64,000 bases of DNA from Juglans regia (lineage: Eukaryota > Streptophyta > Magnoliopsida > Fagales > Juglandaceae). Each line of letters starts with the position of its first letter. Positions within the stretch are counted from its first letter, which is position 1. The stretch is from the NCBI RefSeq assembly GCF_001411555.2, contig NC_049902.1, forward strand, positions 10,361,985 through 10,425,984, given 5' to 3'. Both the position numbers and the translations under genes were made by a program. The notes under the pieces are model-generated. The model saw only the letters and a list, made by a program, of their open reading frames with translations, did not search any database and was not told the DNA's origin. This document shows, piece by piece, positions 1-11,370 of the stretch.

Positions 1-3000
1 GTCTTCATTGTGATTCCATATTAGATATGTTAACTTTGCCAAAAATTCAGGTGGTGCTGTCCTTCCAATTAGTGACCATACATTCTCAATCACTGTCCTT
101 GTCCAAGTATTCATTGTATATAAAGCGATCTGCATCACAGGTTCAAGAAATCATCATAAATAGACAAACTTTTGAGTACAAGTAGCAAACCAAAAACCCA
201 TCCTCATGCCACTTATACGGCGCCATGTAAAGGGAAGGATTGATAATCTACTTTATTAACAAAAGAGATAAAAATGGAAGTACAAATCTTTCATTATGCA
301 GGATAGGTTATACTGATGATTGTGATGATTTAAGAAAGGAAAATAGAAACTTTCAAAGTCGCTGAACCTCATTATCTACAGTAAAGGAAAAGAAGGAAAG
401 AAGCCAAATAAATGAGCTGTGTATGAACTCACTATAATAGCTCCAGCAGGATCAATCCACCAGTAAAAACGGATAGCCAAAACAGCTGCTGCCAAACCAA
501 CTGAATTAGTAACAACGTCGAATAAATGATCTTGTGCATAGGCTCTAACAATTTCGTTCTTAAATCTTCGACAATAGACCATGAGAACAAACTTCACTAC
601 AGTTACGCAGACCATTATTCCAATCATCCATTTCTCCTTCTCGGGATTCCTTTCAGGCTGGGCCTGTAATCAAAACAAATGGAGATTATATTAAAACTAT
701 CAATAAATAAGTTTTAGATCATTCACAAAATTCCATCAACAATTTCAGACTGGTCTTTCTAGAAACTCATACATTTGGTTACCTTGAACCTATGCCATAA
801 CTCATTCTTTATGCAAAAACCAATAACTGACACATTAGACCACTGAGATGACAGAAAGAGTGCTAATTCTCAAAACTAACTTTGGTTAATGTGTCCGTGT
901 CCACTGTCATCTACAACCTTTAACTTATTGGAGCAGTGGCATCAAAATCACATACCTTTGAAATGAGTTGTCGAACAGACTCTATCAGTATTTGTAATCC
1001 AAGGGTTGCCATTACTGAAGCAAAAACAATGATGCCCTGCAAACTCAAACTAAATTAGTATAGATTTCTTGCAATATGGTGTAAGTTTAGTAAAATCCAG
1101 TGCTGGCTGTATCTGCTGTAATTATTAGAATAACTTGGGTGCACAAACCCATAATTCATAGTTGGAACCAACATATTCTCAGCATTGATGCTATTTATTC
1201 CCAAGACTATATTGTTTTACTGGTTCTCCATTTTATTCCCAACACTCCATTGTTCCTATTTCATAGATTGATGTACTGAAGCAAGCCGTGTATACGAACT
1301 TCACCAATATCAAAACAAGAAATTTCTTGTTCAATGCATTTTCCCATTAAACCACTTCTGCCAATAGGAGCTAGTTACTAGTATACTCAATATTCTCTAA
1401 GCCCAATATTTAGATAAGAAATGAGGAGTCTACAGCATGAGCCGAAAAAATCTCCACACCTGTTACAGTAATTTCAAACACAAATACATGTCTATTGCTT
1501 TTTACCCCTACGATTTGTACTAGTAAAAGTTGAAATAGCCACAAGGTTTTATTTGCCCCATTGATTACAAGAAGGATCAAGGAAATAAAAAACAAATACA
1601 TTAGTCTTGAAAGTATTTGGGGTTAACACCTTAATTCTACCTAAAAAAAAGTATTTGGGATTAACATGCTAATTAGTTTAAGATGAATAATTTTCTTCAT
1701 GAATTTCTGAGAAACCACATGAGGCACAAATGCAACACTAACCAAGCCCACATGAATTCTCACTATCAACATCCACAACTCAAATCTACTGAAATACGCA
1801 ATTGAAAAGAACTTTGGAAAAGAAAATACAGGAAGCTAAAAGAGTAGGTCTTCTCTTTAGAAGTAAGGTGATCGGCATAAGGTAGATGCCTCTCAGCCAT
1901 GGGGCTTGAATTTGCACTATTGGCCAGATAGAAAACATTTCGGTTGTGGCGCTAAAATTATCCAAAGAATTGACAGAAGCACAGAAGCCAATTATAGGAT
2001 CGGAGAACTTACAACTGGCTGCATCCGTTTCTTTCCAATTGGATAGTGATACTGGTTTGGTTTTCTCATGGCATGTGCAGTGAACCACAATATAAACCCA
2101 GACAAGAGATCTAAGAGTGAATCCATGGTTGAGGCGATAACTGCCAATGATCTGCTCTCAATAGAAGCATATAGCTTTGCAGCAAAGAGTACAACATTAG
2201 CTATGTTTGATGCATGGATTGCCATCCTCTCACTTTTTGCAAGCTGCTTCATCTCATCCTGAGAATAACATGTTTGCAGATTAACAATAAATTAAAAAAA
2301 TAAAAAAAAATAAAAAAACATAATGGTTTCTATTTACTGGGGGTATTGGGTGGTATCTGATGCAACCTTGAACTTTCATGAACCAGGTTCATGGAAACAA
2401 ATTGTGAATAGAAACAGTTGTCATATAGAATTATTTTTTTTTCTGCAATTAAACTCAGCTGCCCTCCTTTATTTATAAGAAATGCATTCAAAATACTCAA
2501 GTTGAACAAAAAAGAATATTCAATTGAAAAGAAGAATATTAACAATAAAATCCCTTAAAAAATCGCAAGACTTATATAAAGGGAGTTCAGTTAAAAAAAA
2601 GCAAGCAGAACAACCAACCTCTGATCTTTAGGAAAGATACTAACCATGGCTAACCTAAGAAGGCGTGGACTCATAATTATAGACTCGTGCTGTATGTGCA
2701 GGAATAGTAGGGAAACGGTAGATCATTTACTCTTACATTGTGATTTTGCAAGAGACATATATGGAATTATTTTTTCAGCAGAATGAGATTAGCATGGGTA
2801 ATGCCGGGAAGAGTGGTGGAACTACTAGCTAGGTGGAGAGGGATCACAGGGACACCACAGATTGCAGCTGTGTAGAAGATGGCTCCTATTTGTATTTTCT
2901 GGTGTATTTGGAGAGAAAGAAATGATACACTTTTTGAGAATCATGAAGGATCCTCCGAGGAGTTTAGGAGTTTTTTTTTTTTTTTGGAAGACTATATTTA

Positions 3001-6000
3001 TGTGGGCCATTGCTTTAGAGTTAATTGGTCTTAGCTTCCATGATTTTCTTGTAACAGTTTCTAGTTCTAAACTTGGTGTACTCTTATGTATACCTCATGT
3101 GTACTTGGACTATGCCTATCTTTCTCAATACAATTACTTCTTACTTATCAAAAGATAAAAAATAAAAAAATAACCAACCTCTGTTAGACTATCAGGCAAA
3201 CAACCATTTTCAGTCATGGTCTCCATCTCGTTGAACCCTTCAAGGAGCCTTTCTTGCTTCTTATAATAATCAGCAACCTTGTTTCGTTTCCCTGTGGTCG
3301 AGTTTCATGTCAAGTCATAACTATAGGGGATAAAAGGTGAATGGAAGCATCCAAATTCATCATTTGATGATGTTTCATTTTCCAAAATAGTTCTTAGTAA
3401 CTATGGTAATGGATAAGACGACATCAAATGATTCAAATATTATAACTACAACCATAAAAACCAATAAGCATAATAACCTAAGGGAAACTTCCAAGTTGTC
3501 AGGTCTACTAGAGTCGCTTTCTATATGATCCCAAAACAATGTGCAAGGAGTTATTCCACAAAGCTTCTGACTCCATCATTCAGATATCTTAAGTCTAAAA
3601 CACATAGAATGCCTGAGTTGGTAAATGGAAGAGCACAATAGACATCTAACAAGAATAATTCTCTTCATACTGCAAGGGCAAAAGATCTTTTTTCCTTTTA
3701 TTTATCTATTCATACAAGAGTAGCTGTTGTAGAACAAGTAAAGAATATGGGAAGACCCCACATTTGGCCAACCTTAAATAATCAATTTGTAACCGTCAAT
3801 GATTTCAGGATCATATTTGCAGGAAATGCCTTGTTCAAAGCATCACATTTGATAGAATCCTGCTCCAGTCCAGCCATACTGGAGGACGTAAACTAGCCAA
3901 AAGTTGCTGCATTGAACTATGCTAGCTATGTTAATTACTTTCAGAAGAAATGGGATGGAATACCAATCATGGACTGTTTTCCAGGTTGTAGAACAGCTGA
4001 AGATCAGAACAGGATAGAGTCCGTATAAATGCTTCTTTTACACCACCAAATATTTTTTATCCTAAGCAATATTTCATGCCATCATCAGAAAGGTCATTAA
4101 AATGTCTTCATACAAACAGCTGTCTGCTTTCATAACCAATCTCTAGTCCTTACAATTTCCATCCCCTTATCTCTAGCTTCCTTCTTAAACTTGGAAAGTC
4201 ATGTGCAGCCATCACTCAGAATTGATAAAACATCACTAATGCAACCACTCAACTTTTGATGGCAACTACAGAAGATGATCAAAGCAGTTGACAAGATAAC
4301 TACTACCTGACAGCAAAATACACGTCATTTGCAACACGAATAGGGACTTCCTGTAACATCAAAGAAGCATTGTACCAGCTGAAAACTTATGCTTTAGAAA
4401 ATGGGGTTTCTTAGTGCCTCAACTTTAATATATAAATGTATCAGTTAAAGGCCCCCAATGTAATGAGACTGCATTTTTTTTCCCTTGTTGATCCTGGAAA
4501 TCAGAAGCACAAGGCATTCATGTGGAATCTTACAACTACCCATTAGATAAAACTGGAAAAGAAAAGGTTACACAAAGTTTCAACCAATCAAGTCATCAAA
4601 AGAACTGAGAATTATTATTATTATTATTATTGTTGTTGTTGTTGTTGTTTAAAAATGAAATGAATCTCCCACCTTACCTAGGCCTAGTCAAGTTGTGGAG
4701 GGAGGGGAACTAGGCCAAAAGAATAGAAAAGGGACCCTCCCTCCCTCATGGTGACACCACATGTACAGCAAAGCAAAATAAATCTAGTAAATTTTACCGG
4801 GAAGACTACAGTTAGAATCCCTTTTTTTCTTTCCAGCTAAAAGATACAAAATAATTTTATGTATTAACAATAGGAAAATTTACCTTTCGTCTTTTCTTTT
4901 TATTAGTCAAATGTCCACAATGGACCAACGTGTTAAAGGAGTTTAGTTTTTAATCTCTTTTGTGAGGAGACGCTGCTAAGTTACATTAAAAAGGCACAGG
5001 TGTTTTTCCTTGTTTCCTTAATATATACATATATATATATATATATAGCATCATTTCTCCAACCTAGAGAAAGACATGGATCTTCAATTGAAACGCAATC
5101 AAAAGATATTCCCCTTCCAAAAATTCTTTGTTCTCAACTTTCTTTTTTATATATCTGAAAGTGCATTTGGTTCAAGTCTTCTTTGGCTAAAACCCCTCCT
5201 CTCATTAATAGGGGCTGAGGTAGGAATGGCAACAGAGGACCACCCCAATTTTATTATATTTTCCTAATATCTTTAATCAAATTTGAAGCTTGTCTCATTT
5301 CTTTCTCGCATTTCGCGTTGCTTAATTTTCTTAGGCAACAGAGGAGTTATATTTTCCTAATATCTTCAATCAAATTTGAAGCTTGTCTAATTTTTTTCTC
5401 GCATTTCACATTTTTCTTAATTGGTGCATCATCATGCTTTGGTGAAAGTAGGGGAGCATCTTGGGGTTTTTGCAACAAATAATGCTGACTGGGGTCGTAT
5501 ATTACTTTGAGATATTAACTAAATTTAAATGTAGAAGAACAAACCACACATGACACAACTCATGCAATAATGGAAAGTGAATTTGCTGAATGAGTAAAAT
5601 AATATTCATATAGCACCAAGGGTGGTGGCTCAATGGTTCTTGGGTTACTTTCAAGTGGTTTGGCTGTACTAGGTCATGGGTTACACCCAAGTGGACTCTC
5701 AATTAGCTGCCTAAGGATCATTGAATTCCCTAATAGGGTTGGAGTCTAAATTGTGGCTCAAACCTGATTGAGGGAGCATTTGTGGCTTCTTACCATCTAG
5801 GCCACTCCTATCAGGTTCCCAGTAGGTAGGGTGCTACTATGGTCACGCCCAGGAAAGGAAACCACCTCCTACCTGTTTTATTATAAACAAGTATATCCAT
5901 ACAATTATTTGATCCGAAGGAGCTCTCACAAATAGAATTTCAGTACCACTGAGAAAAGCTAGTTGGATAAACAACCAACCAATGTGATAGTGTCACTTCA

Positions 6001-7704
6001 CCAAAAATACTAAAACTTTTTATTTTTTAATTTGAAATATTATATAACCATCCTCCATTTAATCCAGAGTTCTAAAAAAAAAAAAGCTGTGTATATCCTT
6101 ACTCTTGCTGAATAATAAAAGTTGAATGGTGGATGGCATTTTTGTAAGAAGGTGCAGCCAAAGTGAAAGCAACTTCTTTAGTAGTACCAACGTTTGACAT
6201 GATATTCTAACAAGTAACAACTGCATTTAACATTCTTAAAATTCTTTTCAGCCAGTATAATTACAGAACATATTTCAAAGCAAGAACCACCAGAACACTA
6301 GGCTTAAAATTTTACCACCCTTCCATGACTTGTCAAAGGGAGCAAGACCTAAGTAAAGAGGCAACCTAGAATTCTCTCTCGATATACTTATAAAAAAAAG
6401 GAGCTCTCTCTTGATATGTATGAACGCTTACTTTCATGGCATTTCTAGATGAGTACAAGATTAGACCTTTTTAAATGCTTTTTATAGTTACGGAAAATAA
6501 CTAAATAGATATACGTGTGGTACATAATGGGAAACTTGCGTGCACGCATCTTGTTTCTTACATGATATGATCCTTATTGTATTCTATTATATTCCAATAT
6601 GGGTTCCTCTGTCATCAACAACTTTTCACAAAAGTTGCATTCTTTTTTCTTTTCCGGTCACCAAGTTGCATTTTAGAGATTGCAACAATGAGCCAATACG
6701 CATCATGTTCAGAGTAAAATTGGTCGGATTATGGGACATGCCCTCAATGGGAAAAACAATTCTTTTGTCTTGATAAAGTATACAAAGTTTACGATATCCA
6801 AACCTCAGGATAAGCACCAAAGCTCCTCCCACTAGTGCTGGGAAAAAAAAACAATATATCTCTACCCATTATGCAAAACGTGTCACAGGGCCAACAGTAC
6901 ACTGACAGATGCTAGACGCAAACAACCGAGTCACATGGATCAGTAACTCGTTTGAGTCAGCTGATCAGTCTTCAAGAAAAACCAAATTGTATCAAATAAA
7001 GAAATAAGAAAAACATTTTTAATCAAACCAGCTGAGCGGCCGGATTTGGATTCAAGAATCACTCCAACTCATTTTATCTCGTCTCATTTCACAATCACAA
7101 CTTTTTCAAATTTTTATATAAAATATAATAAATAATTTAAAATTTCCAAATACCAAAATAATAATAATATTAAAAATAATATTATAATAATATTTTATTC
7201 AATTTTCAACTTTTATCTAATACCATTTCTTCTCGTCTAACTGTCCGAACCTTCCCCTAAATCTTGCAAAGAAAGAACAAAAGAAACAATCAAACAAAAT
7301 CAAAAACTCTATTTCAATTCTAAATTGACATGTCCAGTCCCAGGCCCTACGAATATTCGTACCTACATACATACATATTTATATGTATAGGTATTAAAGA
7401 TTGCCTTTTGAAGCAGATGTGTTTTTTTAAATCAAATTTACATAGATAATGCTCAAACAAACGAGGAACCATCGTGATTCTTGATTCGTGAAGGAGTCTT
7501 ACTTGGGGTACGAAGAAGGCGGTGGAGAATGAAGGAATCTCGATCGCCATCTCGGCTCTCTGGCAGCGCCGGGAACTCCTGCAGATTGAGTTTCCACGAC
7601 GATGAATCGCTTCTCGACGCCAACTCAACATCTGGAGACAGAAGAGGCTCCCTTTTGTTAGTCCCATGCGTTGCATCAATGGCTTCGTTCCTGCTCTCTT
7701 CCAT
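1..7704 (-). CDS. MTP10: Mn-type cation diffusion facilitator (metal tolerance protein, MTP9/MTP10-like), copy 1, 3' end cut by window edge
   Basis: Exons on the minus strand are 7704-7503, 3291-3179, 2258-2013, 1036-956, 663-433 and 129-1 (continuing past the edge). All joins keep frame and every visible intron is GT-AG. The family moves Mn2+ (and related divalent metals) out of the cytosol into endomembrane compartments by proton antiport. The start is the ATG of MEESRNEA after a CT-rich leader. Residues 1-67 are a soluble N-terminus, 68-105 include [15 protein letters not shown], and 106-187 hold the first two membrane helices with metal site D151-SLL-D155. Residues 188-214 begin [13 protein letters not shown]; 215-291 carry the second site, D259-HLF-D263. 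DxxxD in both helices, rather than HxxxD, marks the Mn subgroup. About 334 of roughly 405 residues are in the window and no stop or frameshift is seen. The conserved ESGRQL reads ESVRQL (V208). The MTP9 versus MTP10 assignment is by remembered similarity. Confidence 0.9.
2612..3183 (+). mobile_element. 5'-truncated LINE fragment (zf-RVT region) in intron 2 of MTP copy 1, antisense to the gene
   Basis: The plus strand encodes a decayed LINE C-terminus: a zinc-knuckle [18 protein letters not shown], then MAPICIFW and [10 protein letters not shown], with a frameshift near 2760 and an A-rich tail (3153-3171). A 12-bp direct repeat, aaccaacctctg, flanks the body at 2612-2623 and 3172-3183, as expected of a LINE target duplication. 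The right copy spans the 5' splice site of exon 2 (donor GT at 3178-3177), so a second copy of that donor sits inside the intron. The same insert is in copy 2 at 38600-39127, so it predates the gene duplication. Confidence 0.85.
4721..6516. other. 1.8-kb intron-1 segment present in MTP copy 1 and absent from copy 2
   Basis: Copy 1 and copy 2 introns align up to gccaaaag (4720 and about 40785) and again from ggtacataatggg (6517 and about 40792). Between these points copy 1 has 1.8 kb that copy 2 lacks. The segment holds an AT dinucleotide run near 5025-5045, a roughly 80-bp near-duplication (cctaatatcttYaatcaaa at about 5260 and 5355) and a SINE-like block. No TIR or target duplication bounds it, so a deletion in copy 2 is as likely as an insertion in copy 1. 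Confidence 0.7.
5622..5890 (+). mobile_element. Probable tRNA-derived SINE (decayed)
   Basis: The left part carries a tRNA-like A box (ggtggctcaatggtt, near 5632) and a B-box-like ggttacaccc (about 5678). The right part contains gtcacgcccaggaaagg, resembling the 3' body of the better-preserved SINE at 16506-16790 (gtcacacccaggaagg). I see no clear target duplication. The call rests on the promoter-like boxes and this shared 3' motif. Confidence 0.5.
7034..7258. mobile_element. Miniature inverted-repeat element (MITE) in intron 1 of MTP copy 1
   Basis: This AT-rich block begins ggatttggattcaagaatc and ends aactgtccgaacc. It is absent from copy 2, where agctgagcgg (about 41318) joins directly to taaatcttgcaaag. 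The empty paralogous site is good evidence of insertion after the duplication. It belongs to the window-wide family with ctcatttyatctcgtctcat arms. Confidence 0.6.
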
Positions 7705-7710
7705 GATGCT

Positions 7711-7748
7711 CTGTCTCTGTCTCTGTCTCTGTCTGTCTCTGTCTCTCG
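7711..7748. repeat. CT-rich microsatellite in the 5' leader of MTP copy 1
   Basis: On the plus strand tctgtctctgtctctgtctc lies just upstream of the start codon at 7704. On the gene strand it is a GA-rich leader. Copy 2 has a pure (CT)n tract at the same place. Confidence 0.75.
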
Positions 7749-8086
7749 CTAGCAAGTAGCAACAAACGAAGGGCAGGGTTTCCCTTTCTACGTTTATAAG
7801 GATTTGTGGAATCACATGTATCGCTCCTCAGAAAGTAGATTGCCTGTCGTATAATGCAAAGTTTGTAACAACCGCACGTATAAATATGGACGGACTCCAG
7901 AATGTATCCTACGTAAATTCCGGATCTCTTATTTTCCCCCTATATTCTGGAATACCTCGGTGTCTTACGTACAAGGAATTCTGTCAACTTTCTTCTAACT
8001 ATATAGTCGAGTTCTCGAAAAATAAAGAGAAGGTTAAAGTTGTCTATTCCTTTCAAATTTCATTTGGAAGTTATCTCATCTTTTAA

Positions 8087-8750
8087 AAAATTAGAAAAAG
8101 AAAATATATACATATATATTTATACACTAGAGACGGCTCCGGGTGCGTTAATCTCAAGATGCACCTGATATAATGATTTAAATAAATAAATTAAAAATTT
8201 AATAGTTTATTTATTTGAGAAAATAAAATATAAGATTAAAAAAAATTTAAATTTTAGTAAAGTATGAGCATTAGTCTGTATGTATATTAGATTATCTATT
8301 TACTCTCAATATAATAATAAAATATCATTAATTTTTATTTAAAAAAATTGCTACAAAAAAGAAAAGAAAATGAGTACACAGTCAGAACAAAAAGGACATA
8401 AAAAATAACGTCAATTCATGTGTGCCGTGGAAATATTAAGAGCCTTTTGATAAAACATGATACTTTATTAAATTCTAAAAGGGAACTACACATCAAATGA
8501 TCAAGGGTCTTAATGATCTTTTGGTAAAACATAATTTTTCATTAAATTCTACAATAGAGATACACGTCAAATGGTTAAGGATTTTAAGAATTTTTTAATG
8601 AAACAGAACTTAACAGAAAAATAAAAAAAGTTAACAAAAAAATAACAAAAATTATTATTCATAATTAAATAATCACTTATTATAATAGAGTAGATATATT
8701 AAATTGTATCGTCTCATATAGTATAAGCAGTCCGCATCTCAATTAAAAAA
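8087..8750. other. AT-rich upstream flank of MTP copy 1, no gene
   Basis: Similarity to the copy 2 upstream region stops near 8105. The rest is AT-rich with stop codons in all frames. A short direct near-repeat (taatgatcttttggtaaaac and agagccttttgataaaacat) occurs around 8440-8540. I see nothing else. Confidence 0.6.
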
Positions 8751-8754
8751 TTAT

Positions 8755-9300
8755 AATAAATATGACATCATATAAAAAAAATCCTACTTATTCAAAACGA
8801 AAAATCTGACTCATTTATAATATGGGAATTAAACTCAACTTTAAGTTTTTATATAACATCTCCGTTTGGATAATAAAATGAAATGATTTTAAATAAAAAT
8901 TAAAAATTAAAAAAAAAATTATTTGAATATTATTTTTTAATATTATTATTATTTTAAAATTTAAAAAATTTGAATTGAAATTTAAAAAAATTGAATTATT
9001 TATTATATTTTATATAAAAATTTAAAAAATTATAATAATAAAATAAAATTAATTGAGATGATTTATTAATCCAAACGGACATAATCTCAACCTTTCCATA
9101 GTTATTTTATAAGTACTTGACTTTTATTAATTTATCTTTTTTTTAAAAGTTGCTGATATACTGACATTTGAACCTATTTAATTTATAACTAAAACATTGG
9201 AAATTTGTAAATGTACATGTGCGTGTGAGAGAGAGATATCTATGCACGTGACACTGTTTGGATTTTAACTTCAATATTAAAGTATCTCTTTGTCCTTATT
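8755..9300. other. Duplicated upstream flank block (paralogous to about 50450-50805)
   Basis: Segments such as atatactgacatttgaacc and gtgcgtgtgagagagatat followed by cacgtgacactgtttggatt occur here and, slightly changed, at 50660-50770. Both blocks lie upstream of the two MTP copies on the same side and in the same orientation, so they are probably part of the same duplication. A MITE (8861-9079) splits this copy but not the other. Confidence 0.65.
8861..9079. mobile_element. MITE with perfect 10-bp terminal inverted repeats
   Basis: The ends are tccgtttgga (8861-8870) and tccaaacgga (9070-9079), exact inverted complements, around a 219-bp AT-rich core. The paralogous site near 50590 is empty. 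Flanks ataacatc and acataatc may be a diverged target duplication. Family unassigned. Confidence 0.75.
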
Positions 9301-9768
9301 TTATTTATTAACCCTGCTACAGTTATATTTCTTTTTTTTAATACATTTTTTTTATATTTTTATACATTTAAAAATATCACAACATCATTAAAAAATATTT
9401 TTTTATTATTAAATAAAAATAAAACAAGACAAAATAATCGGTAGTTTGTTCTTATAGCTATCCTCGAATATAATTAATGAGACAGAATATTTATAGCTAT
9501 TTCTCGAATATAATTAAATACTCAACAAATACTTGAAAATCTACTTCATGTTCTTATCTCTCCTACACCCTAAACCTTAAAATTACTTAATTCGTAAAGT
9601 GATATAAGTTATAAGTTAAAACCAGTTATATAATGGAAAACCCAAATAACTCAAACCAAAGAATAAAAAAAAAAAAAAAAAAAACTTTAAAAGGGATTTG
9701 AAACATTAATCTTGCCTTCATGTAATACTTATGAATAATTATATTTGAAAATCTTTACACCATACATA
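9300..9768. other. AT-rich intergenic sequence, no gene
   Basis: There are no open frames of interest. An A-run lies at 9668-9685. The block gatttgaaacattaatct...tgtaatacttat (9697-9734) is again similar to 52200-52242, upstream of copy 2, extending the patchy duplicated flank. Confidence 0.55.
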
Positions 9769-10560
9769 GGAGTGAGTTCAGTCCGATCCGGTCTGGTCTC
9801 AGGAGGTTTTGTAGACTAGACCGAACCTATTCAATCTAGGTTTTCTCACCCTGGACTGGACCGAACAGCCTAAGGATCGGTCCGGTCCAGTCCCATTCAG
9901 GACAGTCTAATCTAGTCGGTCTAACCTTTTTTTTTTAATCGTTTAATAAAAAATTTATTTAAAATATTAAATTAAAATTAAGTGACTTATTAAATGAAAA
10001 TTACATAATAAATTGTACAATTATTAATATATACTAGTATTATATATATTGTAGTTATACATTAAAGAATATAATAATACATTGATCTAAATATATATAG
10101 TTATAGACTTAGTACCAATAATATAACTAATAACTATACTAGTAGTATTACTAATATACTATATGTTAGTGATAAATTGGTAATACACTACTAATACTAT
10201 ATTAAATAATAGTCTGAGTAGTTATAGTGATTTAATACTAACATATTAAGTTAACTATACTAATACTATTATAAATTTATACATATACTATAATTTATAC
10301 TATAACTCTTATAATATGTTAATATATTAATATATATTTGTACTATATATTATAGTTATACATTAAAGAATGTAATACTTATGTAATATTGTGATATATT
10401 AATAATTATTTATATACAATTATTTATATAAATAATATATATAAATAATAAAATATATTTGTATTTGTATTTCTTTTAATTTTTATTCGTCCAATCTAGT
10501 CCGGTCTGGGGTGAAAAACCCTTGGACCGGGGAACAAAGTGAGTGGAACAAGACCTAGAA
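9769..10560. repeat. Unclassified AT-rich element with inverted GGTCCGG-type ends
   Basis: Imperfect inverted motifs bracket a TA-rich core: ggttttctcaccctggactg at 9839 onward, and the opposite strand of 10499-10521 (gtccggtctggggtgaaaaa). The left end also has clustered agtccgatccggtctgg motifs. The core is nearly all A/T with many short tata/taat runs. It looks like a non-autonomous DNA element; class not determined. Confidence 0.45.
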
Positions 10561-10576
10561 CCTATTGATCTAACAG

Positions 10577-11370
10577 GGTCCACTCAGCATCATCCATACT
10601 CTCCGGCTTCTTTCCCAACAGTGGAAGGTGAAACCTCTTCCCACTAAGATAATCTTCGATCTGCATCTTCTAGTACCTAAAATCAGTGTCGTCGAACTTC
10701 TAGATCCCGGGTGCGATCACTTTATCTCTGGTCTTCATTCTCCTTCATATCTGACTTTAGCTCTTAATACCAATTGTTGTGAAATATTATGCAAAACACA
10801 TACAACAACGATGACAAATAAAGTAAAAGCAACACAATCAAGCACACGATGCACAATATACGTGATTCGGCAAATTGCCTATGTCCACAGAGCTGCAGAA
10901 ATTTTATTATCCAGAAGAGATTACAATCACTCAATCTCAACTCACACTCTCTTGAGCTTTTTACTTTTCCACACTACATGCACTCATTAGACAATTAATC
11001 TTTCTCAAAATATGCTTAAGGTCGTTCAAGACATGTCAAAATATGACATATATATAGCATACGGCGTGGAAACCCTAATCTGACAAAATTGGGTACTTCG
11101 CTCGAGCGGCATGTCGAGCGCACCTCAAGCGAACAACCAAATGAATATTGGCTCAAGCAGGCTGTCGAGCGGGACTCAAGCAAACACTAGGGTTTGTGTC
11201 TCGCTTGAGTGAAGTGTCGAGCGAGACTCGAGCGAACTCTCGGACTTGAGCTTCGTTTGAGCGATATGTCGAGCGATGTCGAGTGAACTTTGGCTCAAGC
11301 CAACTGTCAAGCCAACTTTCAACAAACACATTTTTCAGCTCCAAAACCAATCTCCACATATACCCCAACA
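10577..11370 (-). mobile_element. Copia-type retrotransposon remnant: LTR plus start of gag
   Basis: On the minus strand an LTR (11370-10775) begins TGTTGGGGTATATG and ends TTTCACAACA. It is followed directly by a tRNA-Met-type primer site, ATTGGTATTAAGAGC (10774-10760), a degenerate form of TGGTATCAGAGC. Next comes the start of a copia gag-like frame with residues such as KMQIEDYLSGKRFHLPLLGK. The remnant stops at about 10577, where another element begins, so pol and the second LTR are missing. Confidence 0.75.
11098..11325. repeat. Tandem repeat of about 51 bp within the copia LTR
   Basis: Four to five diverged units share the pattern gctcgagcggcatgtcgagcg followed by tcaagcgaac. Unit starts fall near 11098, 11150, 11201, 11252 and 11290. 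Confidence 0.6.

Noticed and set aside
7481..7759. 92-residue plus-strand frame over MTP exon 1
   Set aside because: It is the antisense shadow of the true minus-strand exon 1. The same holds at 41542-41892.
8105..8160. ctagagacggctccgggtgcg followed by gatgcacctg as a possible further Helitron end
   Set aside because: The hairpin arms are too short and widely spaced, and no matching TC end is found.
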